A DNA stretch of 61,110 nt, from positions 1-61,110 of the forward strand of contig RGDM01000016.1 of assembly GCA_009918675.1 (NCBI GenBank), read 5' to 3'. This DNA comes from a bacterium (GTDB lineage Bacteria; Bdellovibrionota_B; Oligoflexia; Silvanigrellales; Silvanigrellaceae). This document shows, in pieces, positions 26,920-36,039 of this stretch. The notes beneath the pieces were generated by a model. It had not been told where the DNA came from. It was given only the letters and a program-made list of their open reading frames with translations, and made no database searches. How positions within the stretch are numbered: position 1 is the stretch's first letter; each line of letters starts with the position of its first letter. The translations under genes were made by a program, and so were the position numbers.

Positions 26920-27255
26920 ATGTCAAAAGAAGTCCTTGACCAACACCACCAAACTGCAGGCCACGTAGGGATTGAACCCGACAATTTGCCTGTGAAGAGC
27001 ATTGCTTGGGCAATGGTCGCACTTGTGGTCATTGTTGCTGCCTGCTTTATTGTTGGCCGCCAGCTCTATTGGTACGCAAGTTCAAATGCTGTTCAAGAAG
27101 CAGAATTGAATGTTCCAAATAAGCTGCTCTCGGAACTCAATGCTGCAGATAAAGATCAGCTGACAAACTATGATGTGGTCGATCAGCAAAAAGGCGTATA
27201 CCGGTTACCAATTGACGAAGGTATCAAGCTCTACGTGAAGAAAAACGGCGACTGA
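26920..27255 (+). CDS. Small single-helix protein between act and cox genes
   Basis: 111 residues with one membrane helix (about 28-50) and a periplasmic tail. The tail carries LTNYDVVDQQKGVYRLPID, like a short motif (Y-x-x-VD-x5-RIPI) I associate with small unnamed proteins in ACIII/cox clusters of other phyla. It has no cysteine pair or heme site. It may be an accessory subunit of alternative complex III or an oxidase assembly factor. It sits 15 nt after actF and 20 nt before the SCO gene, so it belongs to the operon. Confidence 0.75.
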   Translation: MSKEVLDQHHQTAGHVGIEPDNLPVKSIAWAMVALVVIVAACFIVGRQLYWYASSNAVQEAELNVPNKLLSELNAADKDQLTNYDVVDQQKGVYRLPIDEGIKLYVKKNGD

Positions 27256-27275
27256 CAATGCTCGGACGGTATTAA

Positions 27276-28175
27276 ATGGACTTCTTGGCAAAGCACACTC
27301 ACACACTGCGCGCTCTCAAGAGCTTGGGAGTTGTTTGCCTCGTTGCCTTTGCCGGTTTTGTCGGCGGAGTGAAGGCATATGCAGATGGCAACGGTGGGCA
27401 CGAGGAAGCTGCCCAACGCACTGACCTGCAAACGCCCAAAAAGCTTGAAAACGTCACCATTGTAGAAAAACTCGGCACGGTGATTCCGTCTGAGAGGCTT
27501 TTCTTTCGGCAAAACTCTCAAGGCCCGGCTCTTTCACTTGATCAATATATCAACCCAAATTTACCGACGATGCTCACGCTGAACTACTTTCAGTGCACGG
27601 CATTGTGTTCGATTCATCTCAACGGATTGGTGCAAGGCCTGAAAAAGCTAGACTACCTGCCCGGACGTGAATTTAATCTTGTGACCGTCAGCATTGATCC
27701 GCGCAACTCTCCAGAACTCGCTCAAATGAAGCAGAAAAACTATTTAGAGAGCTTGAATCGTGCGGGAGCAGAGTGGAAGTTCCTTGTTGGTGAGCAAAAA
27801 TTCATCAATGAATTGGCGCAAAGCGTTGGCTTTCAATTCCGCTACGACAAAGAAACCGACCAATTCGCCCACAGCGCCGCTGTGTTTTTCATTTCACCTG
27901 AGAAAAAAGTGTCTCGTTACCTCTATGGAATTCAGTATTCTCCGCGCGATCTAAAATTTGCACTATTGGAAAGCTCTCAGGGACGCCTAGGCTCTCCACT
28001 TGAGAAACTCATTTTGCGTTGCTTCCACTACGACGAACTCGCAGGGAAGTACTCGCCAATTGCAATGAATTCCATGCGCACTGCTGGCGTCTTGTTCTGT
28101 TTATGCTTATTGATTTTGGTTGTCGTCCTTCTTCGTAAAGAAAAGGCGCTTCGTCGCGAGGAGTATGCACAGTGA
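27276..28175 (+). CDS. SCO-type protein with C-terminal anchor
   Basis: 299 residues. It has an N-terminal signal or helix (about 14-36), a periplasmic SCO/thioredoxin-like domain with CTALC (CXXXC) in LNYFQCTALCSIH, and the partner histidine in FAHSAAVFFIS. A second membrane helix (about 268-288) follows near the C-terminus. This C-terminal helix and the longer domain separate it from the SCO at 18454. The 4-nt overlap with coxB strongly suggests copper delivery to the CuA site of that subunit. Confidence 0.9.
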   Translation: MDFLAKHTHTLRALKSLGVVCLVAFAGFVGGVKAYADGNGGHEEAAQRTDLQTPKKLENVTIVEKLGTVIPSERLFFRQNSQGPALSLDQYINPNLPTMLTLNYFQCTALCSIHLNGLVQGLKKLDYLPGREFNLVTVSIDPRNSPELAQMKQKNYLESLNRAGAEWKFLVGEQKFINELAQSVGFQFRYDKETDQFAHSAAVFFISPEKKVSRYLYGIQYSPRDLKFALLESSQGRLGSPLEKLILRCFHYDELAGKYSPIAMNSMRTAGVLFCLCLLILVVVLLRKEKALRREEYAQ

Positions 28176-29173
28176 ACCTTGGCTTTGCTCTTGGACATTT
28201 GATGGCGCAGGCTGCAAACACCGCTTCTTGGTGGAAGCCTATCCAGGCTTCTGCGCACGCGAGTTCGGTCGACAGTTTGTTCAACTTCATTATGTACCTT
28301 TGTTTCTTTTTCTTCGTTCTCATTATCGGTGCAATGATTTATTTCGTGGTGAAGTACCGCCGCAAAGAAGGCGTTCCAATAAAAACGAGCCCAATCAAAG
28401 GCAACCATACACTTGAAATCGTCTGGAGTGTGATTCCAGGTATTTTGCTCGTAATTATGTTTGCATGGGGCTTCAAGGACTGGCTGGCCATTGCCGTTGT
28501 TCCTGCCAACGCAATGGAAGTTCGCGTCACAGGCCAAAAATGGAACTGGACCTTTACCTATCCAAAGGAAGGAATTGTTTCACCTGATCTGGTGGTGCCA
28601 GCGGGCCAAACCATCAAGCTGGTGATGACATCCAAAGATGTTTTGCACAGTTTCTACATCCCCGACTTCCGTATCAAACGTGACGTTGTTCCGGGTCGCT
28701 ATTCAGTGCTCTGGTTCGACCCTGCAGAAGAAGCAACCCACCAAATCTTCTGCACCGAATATTGCGGAACCTCGCACTCAAATATGCTTTCAAAAGTGAA
28801 AGTTCTCTCGAGCGAGAAGTACGAGCAATGGATCGCCAACGGTGGTGAAGAAGAAGGCGGTGCAGGTGGAAAACCAATTCCGCTCGCGGAAAAAGGCAAG
28901 AAGCTCTATGAATCGCGCGGGTGTGTGGCGTGTCACTCTGTCGATGGCACAGCAAAGGTTGGTCCAAGCTGGAAAGGAGCATATGGCACTGCTCATAAAT
29001 TTGCCGATGGCTCTTCGTTGGCCTCGACCGACGAGAATTATATCCGCGAATCTATTCTTGTTCCGGGTGCAAAGGTTGTTGCGGGCTATCCAAACGTGAT
29101 GCCCAGCTACCAAGGGCAGCTCAACGACAAACAAATCGAATCGATCATCGAATACATTAAGTCTCTGAAGTGA
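28172..29173 (+). CDS. coxB: Cytochrome c oxidase subunit II with fused cytochrome c (caa3)
   Basis: 333 residues from a GTG that overlaps the SCO stop. Two membrane helices (about 40-62 and 85-108) precede the cupredoxin domain. CuA ligands are visible: His in VLHSFYIP and the loop [12 protein letters not shown] (Cys, Glu, Cys, His, Met). After a Gly/Glu-rich linker comes a cytochrome c domain with CVACH and an axial Met in NVMPSYQG. This fusion defines a caa3-type oxidase, which takes electrons from a small cytochrome or directly from alternative complex III. Confidence 0.95.
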   Translation: MNLGFALGHLMAQAANTASWWKPIQASAHASSVDSLFNFIMYLCFFFFVLIIGAMIYFVVKYRRKEGVPIKTSPIKGNHTLEIVWSVIPGILLVIMFAWGFKDWLAIAVVPANAMEVRVTGQKWNWTFTYPKEGIVSPDLVVPAGQTIKLVMTSKDVLHSFYIPDFRIKRDVVPGRYSVLWFDPAEEATHQIFCTEYCGTSHSNMLSKVKVLSSEKYEQWIANGGEEEGGAGGKPIPLAEKGKKLYESRGCVACHSVDGTAKVGPSWKGAYGTAHKFADGSSLASTDENYIRESILVPGAKVVAGYPNVMPSYQGQLNDKQIESIIEYIKSLK

Positions 29174-29184
29174 GAGGTGCACAC

Positions 29185-30867
29185 ATGGACAGCAACCGTA
29201 ACTCTGCGCCAAAATCCGCACATGCAGCAAGCGCTGGCGGTGTTGAGCCTAACTATCTGAATGCTCACAAAGGCATTTGGTCTTGGATGACTACGGTCGA
29301 CCACAAGCGCCTTGGCATTATGTACCTTGTTGGCATTTTAACATTCTTTGCCGCTGGTGGAATTTTCGCTCTGCTGGTTCGCACCCAACTCCTTGGCAAA
29401 ATCTTTGGTGGTCCGGGCAAGCAAGATTGGCTTTTTAGCGGCGACACCTACAACAAACTCTTCACACTGCATGGTGCGGTGATGGTCTTTTTGGTGATCA
29501 TCCCCTCCATTCCGGCAAGCCTCGGCAACTTCTTTCTTCCGTTAATGCTTGGCGCGAAAGACGTGGCATTTCCGAAACTCAATTTGATGAGTTTTTATGT
29601 CTACGTTCTTGGTGGCTGTTTCCTGCTGTTTTCAATTCTGACCGGCGCAGTGGATACAGGCTGGACTTTCTACACGCCCTACTCCTCGACCACGAGCACG
29701 TCGGTTGTCTCGGCCGTGATGGGCGTTTTCATCCTCGGGTTCTCATCAATTTTGACCGGTGTGAACTTCATTGTGACCATTCACAAGATGCGCGCCCCTG
29801 GCCTCACCTGGACCCGCTTGCCTCTGTTTGTTTGGGCGCAGTACGCAACTTCGCTCATTCAGGTTCTTGCGACTCCCGTGCTGGCAATTACGCTCATGCT
29901 TCTGGCCATCGAACGCACCATGGGTGTGGGTATCTTTGACCCCAAGCTGGGTGGCGACCCCGTCTTGTTCCAACACTTTTTCTGGTTCTATTCGCACCCT
30001 GCTGTGTACATCATGATTCTGCCTGGCTTTGGCGTGATTTCCGAAATCATTACAGTGAACAGCCGCAAGCAGATCTTCGGTTACAAAGCGATTGCAATGT
30101 CGAGTGTGGCCATCGCCGTCATCGGCTTCCTGGTTTGGGGCCATCACATGTTCACCAGTGGTCAGTCTGAGCTTGCTTCGGCGGTGTTCTCCTTCTTGAC
30201 CTTTGCGGTGGCGGTGCCAACGGCAATCAAAGTGTTCAGCTGGGTGGCCACCATGTACGGCGGCTCAATCCGACTGAACTCCGCCATGTGCTACGCTCTT
30301 GCTTTCTTGTTCCTGTTCACAATCGGCGGACTCACTGGCCTCTTCCTCGGTTCGTTGTCGGTCGATATTCACCTACACGACACCTACTTCGTCGTTGCTC
30401 ACTTTCACTACGTGATGATGGGCGGAACCATGACAGCCTTTGTTGGTGCTCTGCATCACTGGTGGCCAAAGATGACAGGCCGCATGCTGAGCGAATTCTG
30501 GGGTAAAGTCGGTTGTTTCTTTGTCTTCGTCGGCTTCAACATAACCTTCTTGTCTCAATTCCTGCTCGGTACAAAGGGCATGCCTCGGCGTTACGCAAAC
30601 TACCTGCCGGAGTTTCAAACTCTGCATCAGATTTCAACGGTGGGTTCATACCTCCTAGGCTTGGGCTTCCTCATCACGCTCATCTACATGATCCAGTCGC
30701 TCATCAATGGTGAGAAGGCTAGTAAGAATCCATGGGAAGCAATGTCTCTTGAATGGCAAACCGACTCACCTCCTATTGAACACAACTTCCATGTTCAACC
30801 GGTTGTGAAGCATGGTCCTTATGAATTCCCAGAAATCGACCACTCGCTCGCACGCGGAGGACACTGA
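29185..30867 (+). CDS. coxA: Cytochrome c oxidase subunit I, A2-type
   Basis: 560 residues from the ATG at 29185, preceded by GAGAGGTG; a GTG at 29170 is less likely. It has about twelve helices. The low-spin heme and CuB ligands are present, including the cross-linked HPAVY, the pair in [10 protein letters not shown], and [16 protein letters not shown]. Helix VI reads YSHPAVY (Tyr269-Ser270), so the usual Glu of A1 oxidases (GHPEVY) is replaced by the Tyr-Ser pair of the A2 subfamily. It reduces O2 to water with proton pumping. Whether it holds heme A or heme O is not visible. Confidence 0.95.
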   Translation: MDSNRNSAPKSAHAASAGGVEPNYLNAHKGIWSWMTTVDHKRLGIMYLVGILTFFAAGGIFALLVRTQLLGKIFGGPGKQDWLFSGDTYNKLFTLHGAVMVFLVIIPSIPASLGNFFLPLMLGAKDVAFPKLNLMSFYVYVLGGCFLLFSILTGAVDTGWTFYTPYSSTTSTSVVSAVMGVFILGFSSILTGVNFIVTIHKMRAPGLTWTRLPLFVWAQYATSLIQVLATPVLAITLMLLAIERTMGVGIFDPKLGGDPVLFQHFFWFYSHPAVYIMILPGFGVISEIITVNSRKQIFGYKAIAMSSVAIAVIGFLVWGHHMFTSGQSELASAVFSFLTFAVAVPTAIKVFSWVATMYGGSIRLNSAMCYALAFLFLFTIGGLTGLFLGSLSVDIHLHDTYFVVAHFHYVMMGGTMTAFVGALHHWWPKMTGRMLSEFWGKVGCFFVFVGFNITFLSQFLLGTKGMPRRYANYLPEFQTLHQISTVGSYLLGLGFLITLIYMIQSLINGEKASKNPWEAMSLEWQTDSPPIEHNFHVQPVVKHGPYEFPEIDHSLARGGH

Positions 30868-30870
30868 GAC

Positions 30871-31569
30871 ATGGGTGAGCAACAATCATCTCAAGCTGCT
30901 GCAGCGGGCCAACATCATCCTAAGTACTTGGCGCACCACTTCGAATCCATGGAACAACAAAACGCCTCCGGGAAACTCGGAATGTGGTTGTTTCTTGGTC
31001 AGGAAGTTTTGTTTTTCAGCGGACTCTTTTTGGCCTATACGCTCGCGCGTATTTTCTATCCCGAAACATTCCTTGCTGCGCACGAACTTCTAGACTGGAA
31101 GCTTGGTGCACTGAACACAATCTTCCTCCTGACAAGCTCGCTGACCATGGCGCTTGCTGTGCGTGGCGCCCAAATCAACAGCAAGCCAACAATGTTTTGG
31201 AATATCCTCGCAACTTTATTGTTGGGTGGAGCTTTCATGGTGGTGAAGTATATTGAGTACTCACACAAATTCCATGACGGCCTATTGCCTGGGCACTTTT
31301 TTGATGCAGCAAAGGCGATGCACAACGGACATCCTGCGAACATTCCAGGAGCTCCGGCTATCTTCTTTGCCATTTATTTCACTATGACAGGAACACACGG
31401 CTTGCACGTTCTTATCGGCATGTTGCTCATGCTTTGGCTGCTCGTGCGCATCAACCGTGGTGACTTCAACTCGGAAAACCATGTTTTTCTCGAAAATGTT
31501 GGCCTATACTGGCACATCGTCGACTTGATCTGGATTTTCCTCTTCCCACTTCTTTATCTTGTGCGCTGA
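30871..31569 (+). CDS. coxC: Cytochrome c oxidase subunit III
   Basis: 232 residues with five membrane helices; the two N-terminal helices of seven-helix subunit III are absent. Family marks are GMWLFLGQEVLFFSGLFLAY with the conserved Glu, the TGTHGLHVLIGM motif, and YWHIVDLIWIFLFPLLYL at the end. It begins 3 nt after coxA and has a His-rich soluble N-terminus. Confidence 0.93.
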   Translation: MGEQQSSQAAAAGQHHPKYLAHHFESMEQQNASGKLGMWLFLGQEVLFFSGLFLAYTLARIFYPETFLAAHELLDWKLGALNTIFLLTSSLTMALAVRGAQINSKPTMFWNILATLLLGGAFMVVKYIEYSHKFHDGLLPGHFFDAAKAMHNGHPANIPGAPAIFFAIYFTMTGTHGLHVLIGMLLMLWLLVRINRGDFNSENHVFLENVGLYWHIVDLIWIFLFPLLYLVR

Positions 31570-31587
31570 CACGGAGGCCCGCGAATT

Positions 31588-32004
31588 ATGTTTGAAAAAC
31601 TTCGCAACATTGTTCTGAAGTCTGGGTCAACCGCCCAGGCGGGTCATCACGGTAGCGAACCACATGTGCTTCCTCTGAAGACATATTTTGCGGTTTTCGG
31701 AGCTCTGCTTTTACTAACCATCCTGACCGTCGTTGTTTCAGTGATTGGCTTGCCCCAACCCACAGCGATTATTGTCGCGATGGTTGTTGCTGCCATCAAA
31801 GCAACTCTGGTTGTTCTGTGGTTCATGCACCTCAAATACGATGACCGCTTTTATAGTCTCATTTTCATTATTTCGATTTTATTCCTCGCGCTGTTCTTCA
31901 TCTTCACATCTCTTGATGTCTTCACTCGTGGGCAAGTGAACCCTGAAGAGAGCAGCTTCTCTCAGGATGGTTTGCTTTTGCGACAAGAGTTTATGAAGAA
32001 GTAA
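31588..32004 (+). CDS. coxD: Cytochrome c oxidase subunit IV
   Basis: 138 residues with three membrane helices. The pattern YFAVFGALLLLTILTV, then AIIVAMVVAAIKATLVVLWFMHLKYD, is that of prokaryotic oxidase subunit IV, a small structural subunit. It is the last gene of the operon and is followed within 25 nt by a strong terminator. Confidence 0.9.
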   Translation: MFEKLRNIVLKSGSTAQAGHHGSEPHVLPLKTYFAVFGALLLLTILTVVVSVIGLPQPTAIIVAMVVAAIKATLVVLWFMHLKYDDRFYSLIFIISILFLALFFIFTSLDVFTRGQVNPEESSFSQDGLLLRQEFMKK

Positions 32005-32023
32005 GCTTAAGCCCTCAGGGCGC

Positions 32024-32061
32024 AAAAAAATCGGAGTGTGGCTTAACATCCGGTTTTTTTT
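32024..32061. terminator. Bidirectional rho-independent terminator
   Basis: AAAAAATCGGA pairs with TCCGGTTTTTT (one G-U) around an 11-15 nt loop, with an A-run on one side and eight T on the other. It can end both the act-cox transcript (plus) and the convergent fabH transcript (minus). Confidence 0.85.
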
Positions 32062-32079
32062 ATGCTCTGAGAGGTGAAT

Positions 32080-33111
32080 TCACCAACGAATTAAATTGCA
32101 GCCCCAGGTGAACCCCGCACCAAATGCCAGAGTCAGAACAAGGTTGCCTTCCTTGAGTTTGCCCTGCTCAACCGCTTCAGACATGCAGATGGGAATCGTT
32201 GCAGCGGTTGTATTGCCGTACTTTTGGATATTGTTGAAGACTCGCTCTTGCGAAACGCCAAGCTTTTCACGCACGGCGTCATTAATCCGCAGATTCGCCT
32301 GGTGTGGAAGAACGAGATCGATTTCGCCTGGAGAAACTCCATTGCGCTCAAGCACTGTGGTGGCCACTTCAAGCATCCGAGTGACGGCATTTTTGAACAC
32401 AACGCGACCATCCATCTTTGGATGAATGTCGCCTGAATCAAGAGATTCTTGGGTGAGAAAGCCTTTGGTTGTTGAGCCGGGCGCTTTCAAGAACAATTGC
32501 TGCGCTCCCGAGCCATCGCTTCCCATGGCCGAATCAATAATGCCGCGCACCGAGTTTTTGCTGGAAGGTGTTTCGCCATTCAAGCAAGGTTGCGCTTCGA
32601 TCACCAAAGCACCCGCACCGTCGCCGAACAAGACGGCCATGTCGCGTCCGCGATTTGAAAGTTCCAAAATGGGCGATTGAACTTCAGAGCAAACAAGCAA
32701 AATTCGTTTGCCCATTCCTGCACGGATATAGGCATCAGCGGTTGCCAATCCATAAATCAAACCGCTGCACTGGGCACGCAGATCCAGGGCGGGAACATGA
32801 TTCATTGCGAGCTTGCTCTGCAGAACAGTGCCTATTCCCGGAAAAAAGTAATCGGGTGAAAGCGTGGCAGCGATAATCATGTCACAGTCGCGTGGCTCAA
32901 CCCCTGCGCGCTCACAGGCCATCTGCACAGCGGGAAGAGCGAGATCAGAGGTGGTTGTCCCGGGCTCAACAAAACGTCGCTCGCGAATACCTGTGCGCTC
33001 GACAATCCATTCATCGCTCGTATCCATGAACTTTGCGAGGTCGTTGTTGGTTACGACCTGGGTCGGCACATTGTGGCCAACTCCGCGAATCACCGAACGG
33101 GTCTTTTCCAT
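32080..33111 (-). CDS. fabH: Beta-ketoacyl-ACP synthase III
   Basis: 343 residues. FabH condenses acetyl- or branched acyl-CoA with malonyl-ACP to start fatty-acid synthesis. The triad is intact: Cys115 in DLRAQCSGLIYGL, His in VLPHQANLRI and Asn in KYGNTTAATIP. The opening TSDEWIVERTGIRERR is also typical. It lies alone, convergent with the cox operon and divergent from recN (151-nt gap). It is unrelated in position to the KAS-type gene at 7698. Confidence 0.93.
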   Translation of the reverse strand: MEKTRSVIRGVGHNVPTQVVTNNDLAKFMDTSDEWIVERTGIRERRFVEPGTTTSDLALPAVQMACERAGVEPRDCDMIIAATLSPDYFFPGIGTVLQSKLAMNHVPALDLRAQCSGLIYGLATADAYIRAGMGKRILLVCSEVQSPILELSNRGRDMAVLFGDGAGALVIEAQPCLNGETPSSKNSVRGIIDSAMGSDGSGAQQLFLKAPGSTTKGFLTQESLDSGDIHPKMDGRVVFKNAVTRMLEVATTVLERNGVSPGEIDLVLPHQANLRINDAVREKLGVSQERVFNNIQKYGNTTAATIPICMSEAVEQGKLKEGNLVLTLAFGAGFTWGCNLIRW

Positions 33112-33262
33112 GACTCAGCTCCCTCCCAAGCGCCCACTCCTGAGGCCGCAGAATTCTACCTGTAAATCCCTGGATGCCCAACTTTCAGCGAGTCACCTGG
33201 ATGAGATTTGGCGACTCGGCTGCATTGATGTTAAGCAAGAATGAGTTCAAAGGAGCCCTCTC

Positions 33263-35044
33263 ATGCTCATCCAACTCCACATCCAGAACCTGGCCATTGC
33301 GGAGAATGTCTGCATTTCGCTCACTCGCGGGCTAAATATCATCACCGGTGAAACAGGTGCAGGTAAATCACTTCTTGTGGACGGACTTGCGCTTTTGCGC
33401 GGGGCCAAAGCCGATACTGCGCTCATTCGCGATGGCACAGAATCGGCATCTGTCAGCGGCACCTTCAAGCCGCCTGCAGACTCACCCGTTTGGTTGCAGT
33501 TTGAATCACTTGGTTGTTTGCGCGACAGCGAATCGCCCGATGAACTCACACTTCGCCGGGTGCTCAGCCGCACCGGCAAACATCGTTCGTACCTCAACGA
33601 CACTCAAATCAGCACCCGAATTCTGCAAGAGATTGCTGCTGAACTTATCGACATCAGCAGTCAGTTCGATAACCAAAAACTCCTGAATCCAGAAACTCAC
33701 ACTTGGTATTTGGATGAATTTGTTGAAGCCACTGAGCTGCGCGAATCTTTTGTACAGAACTGGCAAAGCGCCTGGGCTTTGGTTGGAGAAATTGAGCAAA
33801 TTGAAAAAGAACTGACTCTGCAGAAACGCGAACAGGATCTTTGTCAATTTGAGCTCGATCAAATTGAACAAGCGGATCTTCGCGATGATGAATGGACACG
33901 TGTGCAGCGGATTGTTGCTTTGGGGCAAAAAGCCACACACGCTGCGCGCCTAACCAGTGATATCCGCATGATGGTCAGCGACTCCGAGCAGAGTTGTCTT
34001 GCCCAACTCAATCTCTGCCGACGTTCCATTGAGCGGCTTATGAAACTTGCAGGCAACGAAAAAATACCTTTGGGCGTTGAAAAACTCGATGAAATTTCAG
34101 CACACGTCGAAGAATTACTTCAACAACTCGATTCCACAGAAGACCTCTTTCGAATTGACGAACACGAACTGCATGAAGCAATTGCCCGCGCGGAAACGTA
34201 CAATTCTCTGCTGCAAAAATTTGGTCCAACCCTCGACGATGTCCGCGCACACCGCGAGCATTGTATCGCCGTGCTGTCTCGTTCAGACGCTCTTATTGAA
34301 ACCATCGCAGAAAAGAAAACCCAACTGCAATCCGCAATTGAGCAAGCGCTTGCAAAATCGAAACGTTTATCGAGTCAGCGCGCGGGCGGGCTCACGGCGC
34401 TAAGCAATGCTATTCAGAAAGCACTGGCTGAACTGGGAATGCCACGCACGCGCTTCCTCTGCGAGCTCACACACAGCTCACAAACAACCAGCCCTCGCGC
34501 GTTGTCGCCTTCACTCGCAGAAGAGCTCTCAAGGACTCTTGCAGCCAACGACCTGGAAGCATTTGTTCTCCTGTCACGAGCCGGCGCTGAACGGGCGCAG
34601 TTCCTCATGAGCGCCAATGCTGGTCTTGCACCGCAGCCCATTGAACGAGTTGCCAGCGGAGGCGAATTGTCGCGCACAATGCTGGCCATAAAGAGTGTTT
34701 TGTTCGAAGACGGCGCAATGAGCGTTTTTGTATTTGATGAAATTGATACTGGAATTAGCGGCAGTATTGCTGCAAAAGTCGGTCGAAAACTTGCCGATTT
34801 TTGTGCCAAGCGACAAGCCCTCTGTATCACCCATCTTGCGCAAGTTGCGTGCTTTGCCAACTGCCATTTTATTGCCGCAAAGGGCCTCAAAAAAGGCAAA
34901 ACAGTGGCAGAAATAAAGATAGCAACAGCGCAAGAGCGTGTGCAGGCTTTAGCAGGAATGGTGGCTGGAGAGCGGGTCACAAAGGAAAGCCTGGCACAAG
35001 CACAGGCGCTTCTGACAGAAGCTCAAGGAGAATCCCGGGTATGA
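33263..35044 (+). CDS. recN: DNA repair protein RecN
   Basis: 593 residues after an AAAGGAG site. This is an SMC-like ATPase for double-strand-break repair: Walker A GETGAGKS (29-36), a long coiled-coil middle (about 165-390), then the C-terminal ATPase half. That half has the signature VASGGELSR, Walker B VFVFDEIDTGISG and CITHLAQVA. Normal length. The upstream 150 nt showed no SOS box I could name. The stop overlaps the mqnA start by 4 nt. Confidence 0.95.
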   Translation: MLIQLHIQNLAIAENVCISLTRGLNIITGETGAGKSLLVDGLALLRGAKADTALIRDGTESASVSGTFKPPADSPVWLQFESLGCLRDSESPDELTLRRVLSRTGKHRSYLNDTQISTRILQEIAAELIDISSQFDNQKLLNPETHTWYLDEFVEATELRESFVQNWQSAWALVGEIEQIEKELTLQKREQDLCQFELDQIEQADLRDDEWTRVQRIVALGQKATHAARLTSDIRMMVSDSEQSCLAQLNLCRRSIERLMKLAGNEKIPLGVEKLDEISAHVEELLQQLDSTEDLFRIDEHELHEAIARAETYNSLLQKFGPTLDDVRAHREHCIAVLSRSDALIETIAEKKTQLQSAIEQALAKSKRLSSQRAGGLTALSNAIQKALAELGMPRTRFLCELTHSSQTTSPRALSPSLAEELSRTLAANDLEAFVLLSRAGAERAQFLMSANAGLAPQPIERVASGGELSRTMLAIKSVLFEDGAMSVFVFDEIDTGISGSIAAKVGRKLADFCAKRQALCITHLAQVACFANCHFIAAKGLKKGKTVAEIKIATAQERVQALAGMVAGERVTKESLAQAQALLTEAQGESRV

Positions 35045-36039
35045 CCTCACAAGTCCGGATGGCCGCCGTCGCATACCTCAACATGCTCCCTTTCTTTGCC
35101 AAGAATTCTGCTATTGAGCTGTTTTCTTCGCCGCAAATTCTGAATACCATCGCGACCCAATTTGATGCCTATTGCTCTTCCCTCATTGCCGGACTCAATG
35201 CAGAAAAGAAGCCGCTCACATCGTCATTCGGAGTCTTTTCCTCGGGCCCGGTGATGAGTGTTTTTGTTGAACCTGTTTTGCATAACGACAATCACCTTAA
35301 ATTTTGGCAGCAGCTGAGCGAATTTTGGTCGCTTCGCCAGCCCGACCCGGTTCATGCATTGCGCCAAGCAGACGCGCACGGAACCATTCTCCTGCGCACG
35401 GCGGGTGACAGCGCCCAGTCGGTATGGATGTTCCAAATTCTCTGTGCCCTGGCCGGATTCAAGGTTGAAATCAGCAACGACGACGTCGCTCAAAACAATG
35501 CAAAGCCTTTGCCAGAGGCTTGCCTCTGGATTGGCGACGCAGCCATTGCCCGACGGATATCGGAGCCAAGTGCGCTGCGTCTTGATCTTGGCGACATCTG
35601 GAACTCGCACACGGGCCACAGAGCTTGGTTTGCTGGCTGGTTCGCAGGCTCAAGCCAAACGCAAGTTTCGCATCTCGCACTCGAAGAAACGCTCACGCAA
35701 ATGCTTCAACACTCCGTTGAGAGCTGGAAGTGCGCCAGCGATTTCGCGCGCTGGTGTGCCAGTTTTGCGTTCTTGGAGTCGCAAAAGAGCCCTCTTGCAA
35801 GTGCCTCAGCGCAAGACGATTGCCACAACGATCTTCGAGAGATTTTGACTGATTATTTTAATTGCCTCGAGCATCGCATCAGTGCTGAAGAAGGCGAACA
35901 ACTCCTCAGCTTTTATTCTGCCCTGAAGGCGGAGTTTGTTTTGTGGATGCAAAACGAAAAGGCAGAGGGCCCGACAATCGAACTTCCCCTGCCTTGTGGA
36001 TCAACTCCCTGTTCAGAGAGTCATTTGCTCAGCACATGA
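35041..36039 (+). CDS. mqnA: MqnA-like chorismate dehydratase (futalosine menaquinone pathway)
   Basis: 332 residues from the ATG overlapping the recN stop; a longer reading from 34801 lies inside recN and is not used. Family marks are VAYLNMLPF at the N-terminus, CLWIGDAAIARR, and LRLDLGDIWNSHTGHRAWFAGWFA. The late segment LTDYFNCLEHRISAEEGEQLLSFYS matches the MqnA/MqnD C-terminal helix. MqnA turns chorismate into 3-enolpyruvylbenzoate, the first step of the alternative menaquinone route. It is about 50 residues longer than usual, with a non-conserved tail, and other mqn genes are not in view. The 3' end overlaps the convergent protease gene by 19 nt. Confidence 0.75.
   Translation: MTSQVRMAAVAYLNMLPFFAKNSAIELFSSPQILNTIATQFDAYCSSLIAGLNAEKKPLTSSFGVFSSGPVMSVFVEPVLHNDNHLKFWQQLSEFWSLRQPDPVHALRQADAHGTILLRTAGDSAQSVWMFQILCALAGFKVEISNDDVAQNNAKPLPEACLWIGDAAIARRISEPSALRLDLGDIWNSHTGHRAWFAGWFAGSSQTQVSHLALEETLTQMLQHSVESWKCASDFARWCASFAFLESQKSPLASASAQDDCHNDLREILTDYFNCLEHRISAEEGEQLLSFYSALKAEFVLWMQNEKAEGPTIELPLPCGSTPCSESHLLST

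Noticed and set aside
33112..33262. SOS (LexA) box before recN
   Set aside because: TACCTGTA-like sequence is present but does not match a LexA palindrome I could support.
34801..35040. Extension of the MqnA frame into recN
   Set aside because: The region encodes the conserved RecN C-terminus in another frame, and the 4-nt overlap at 35041 fits the local pattern.
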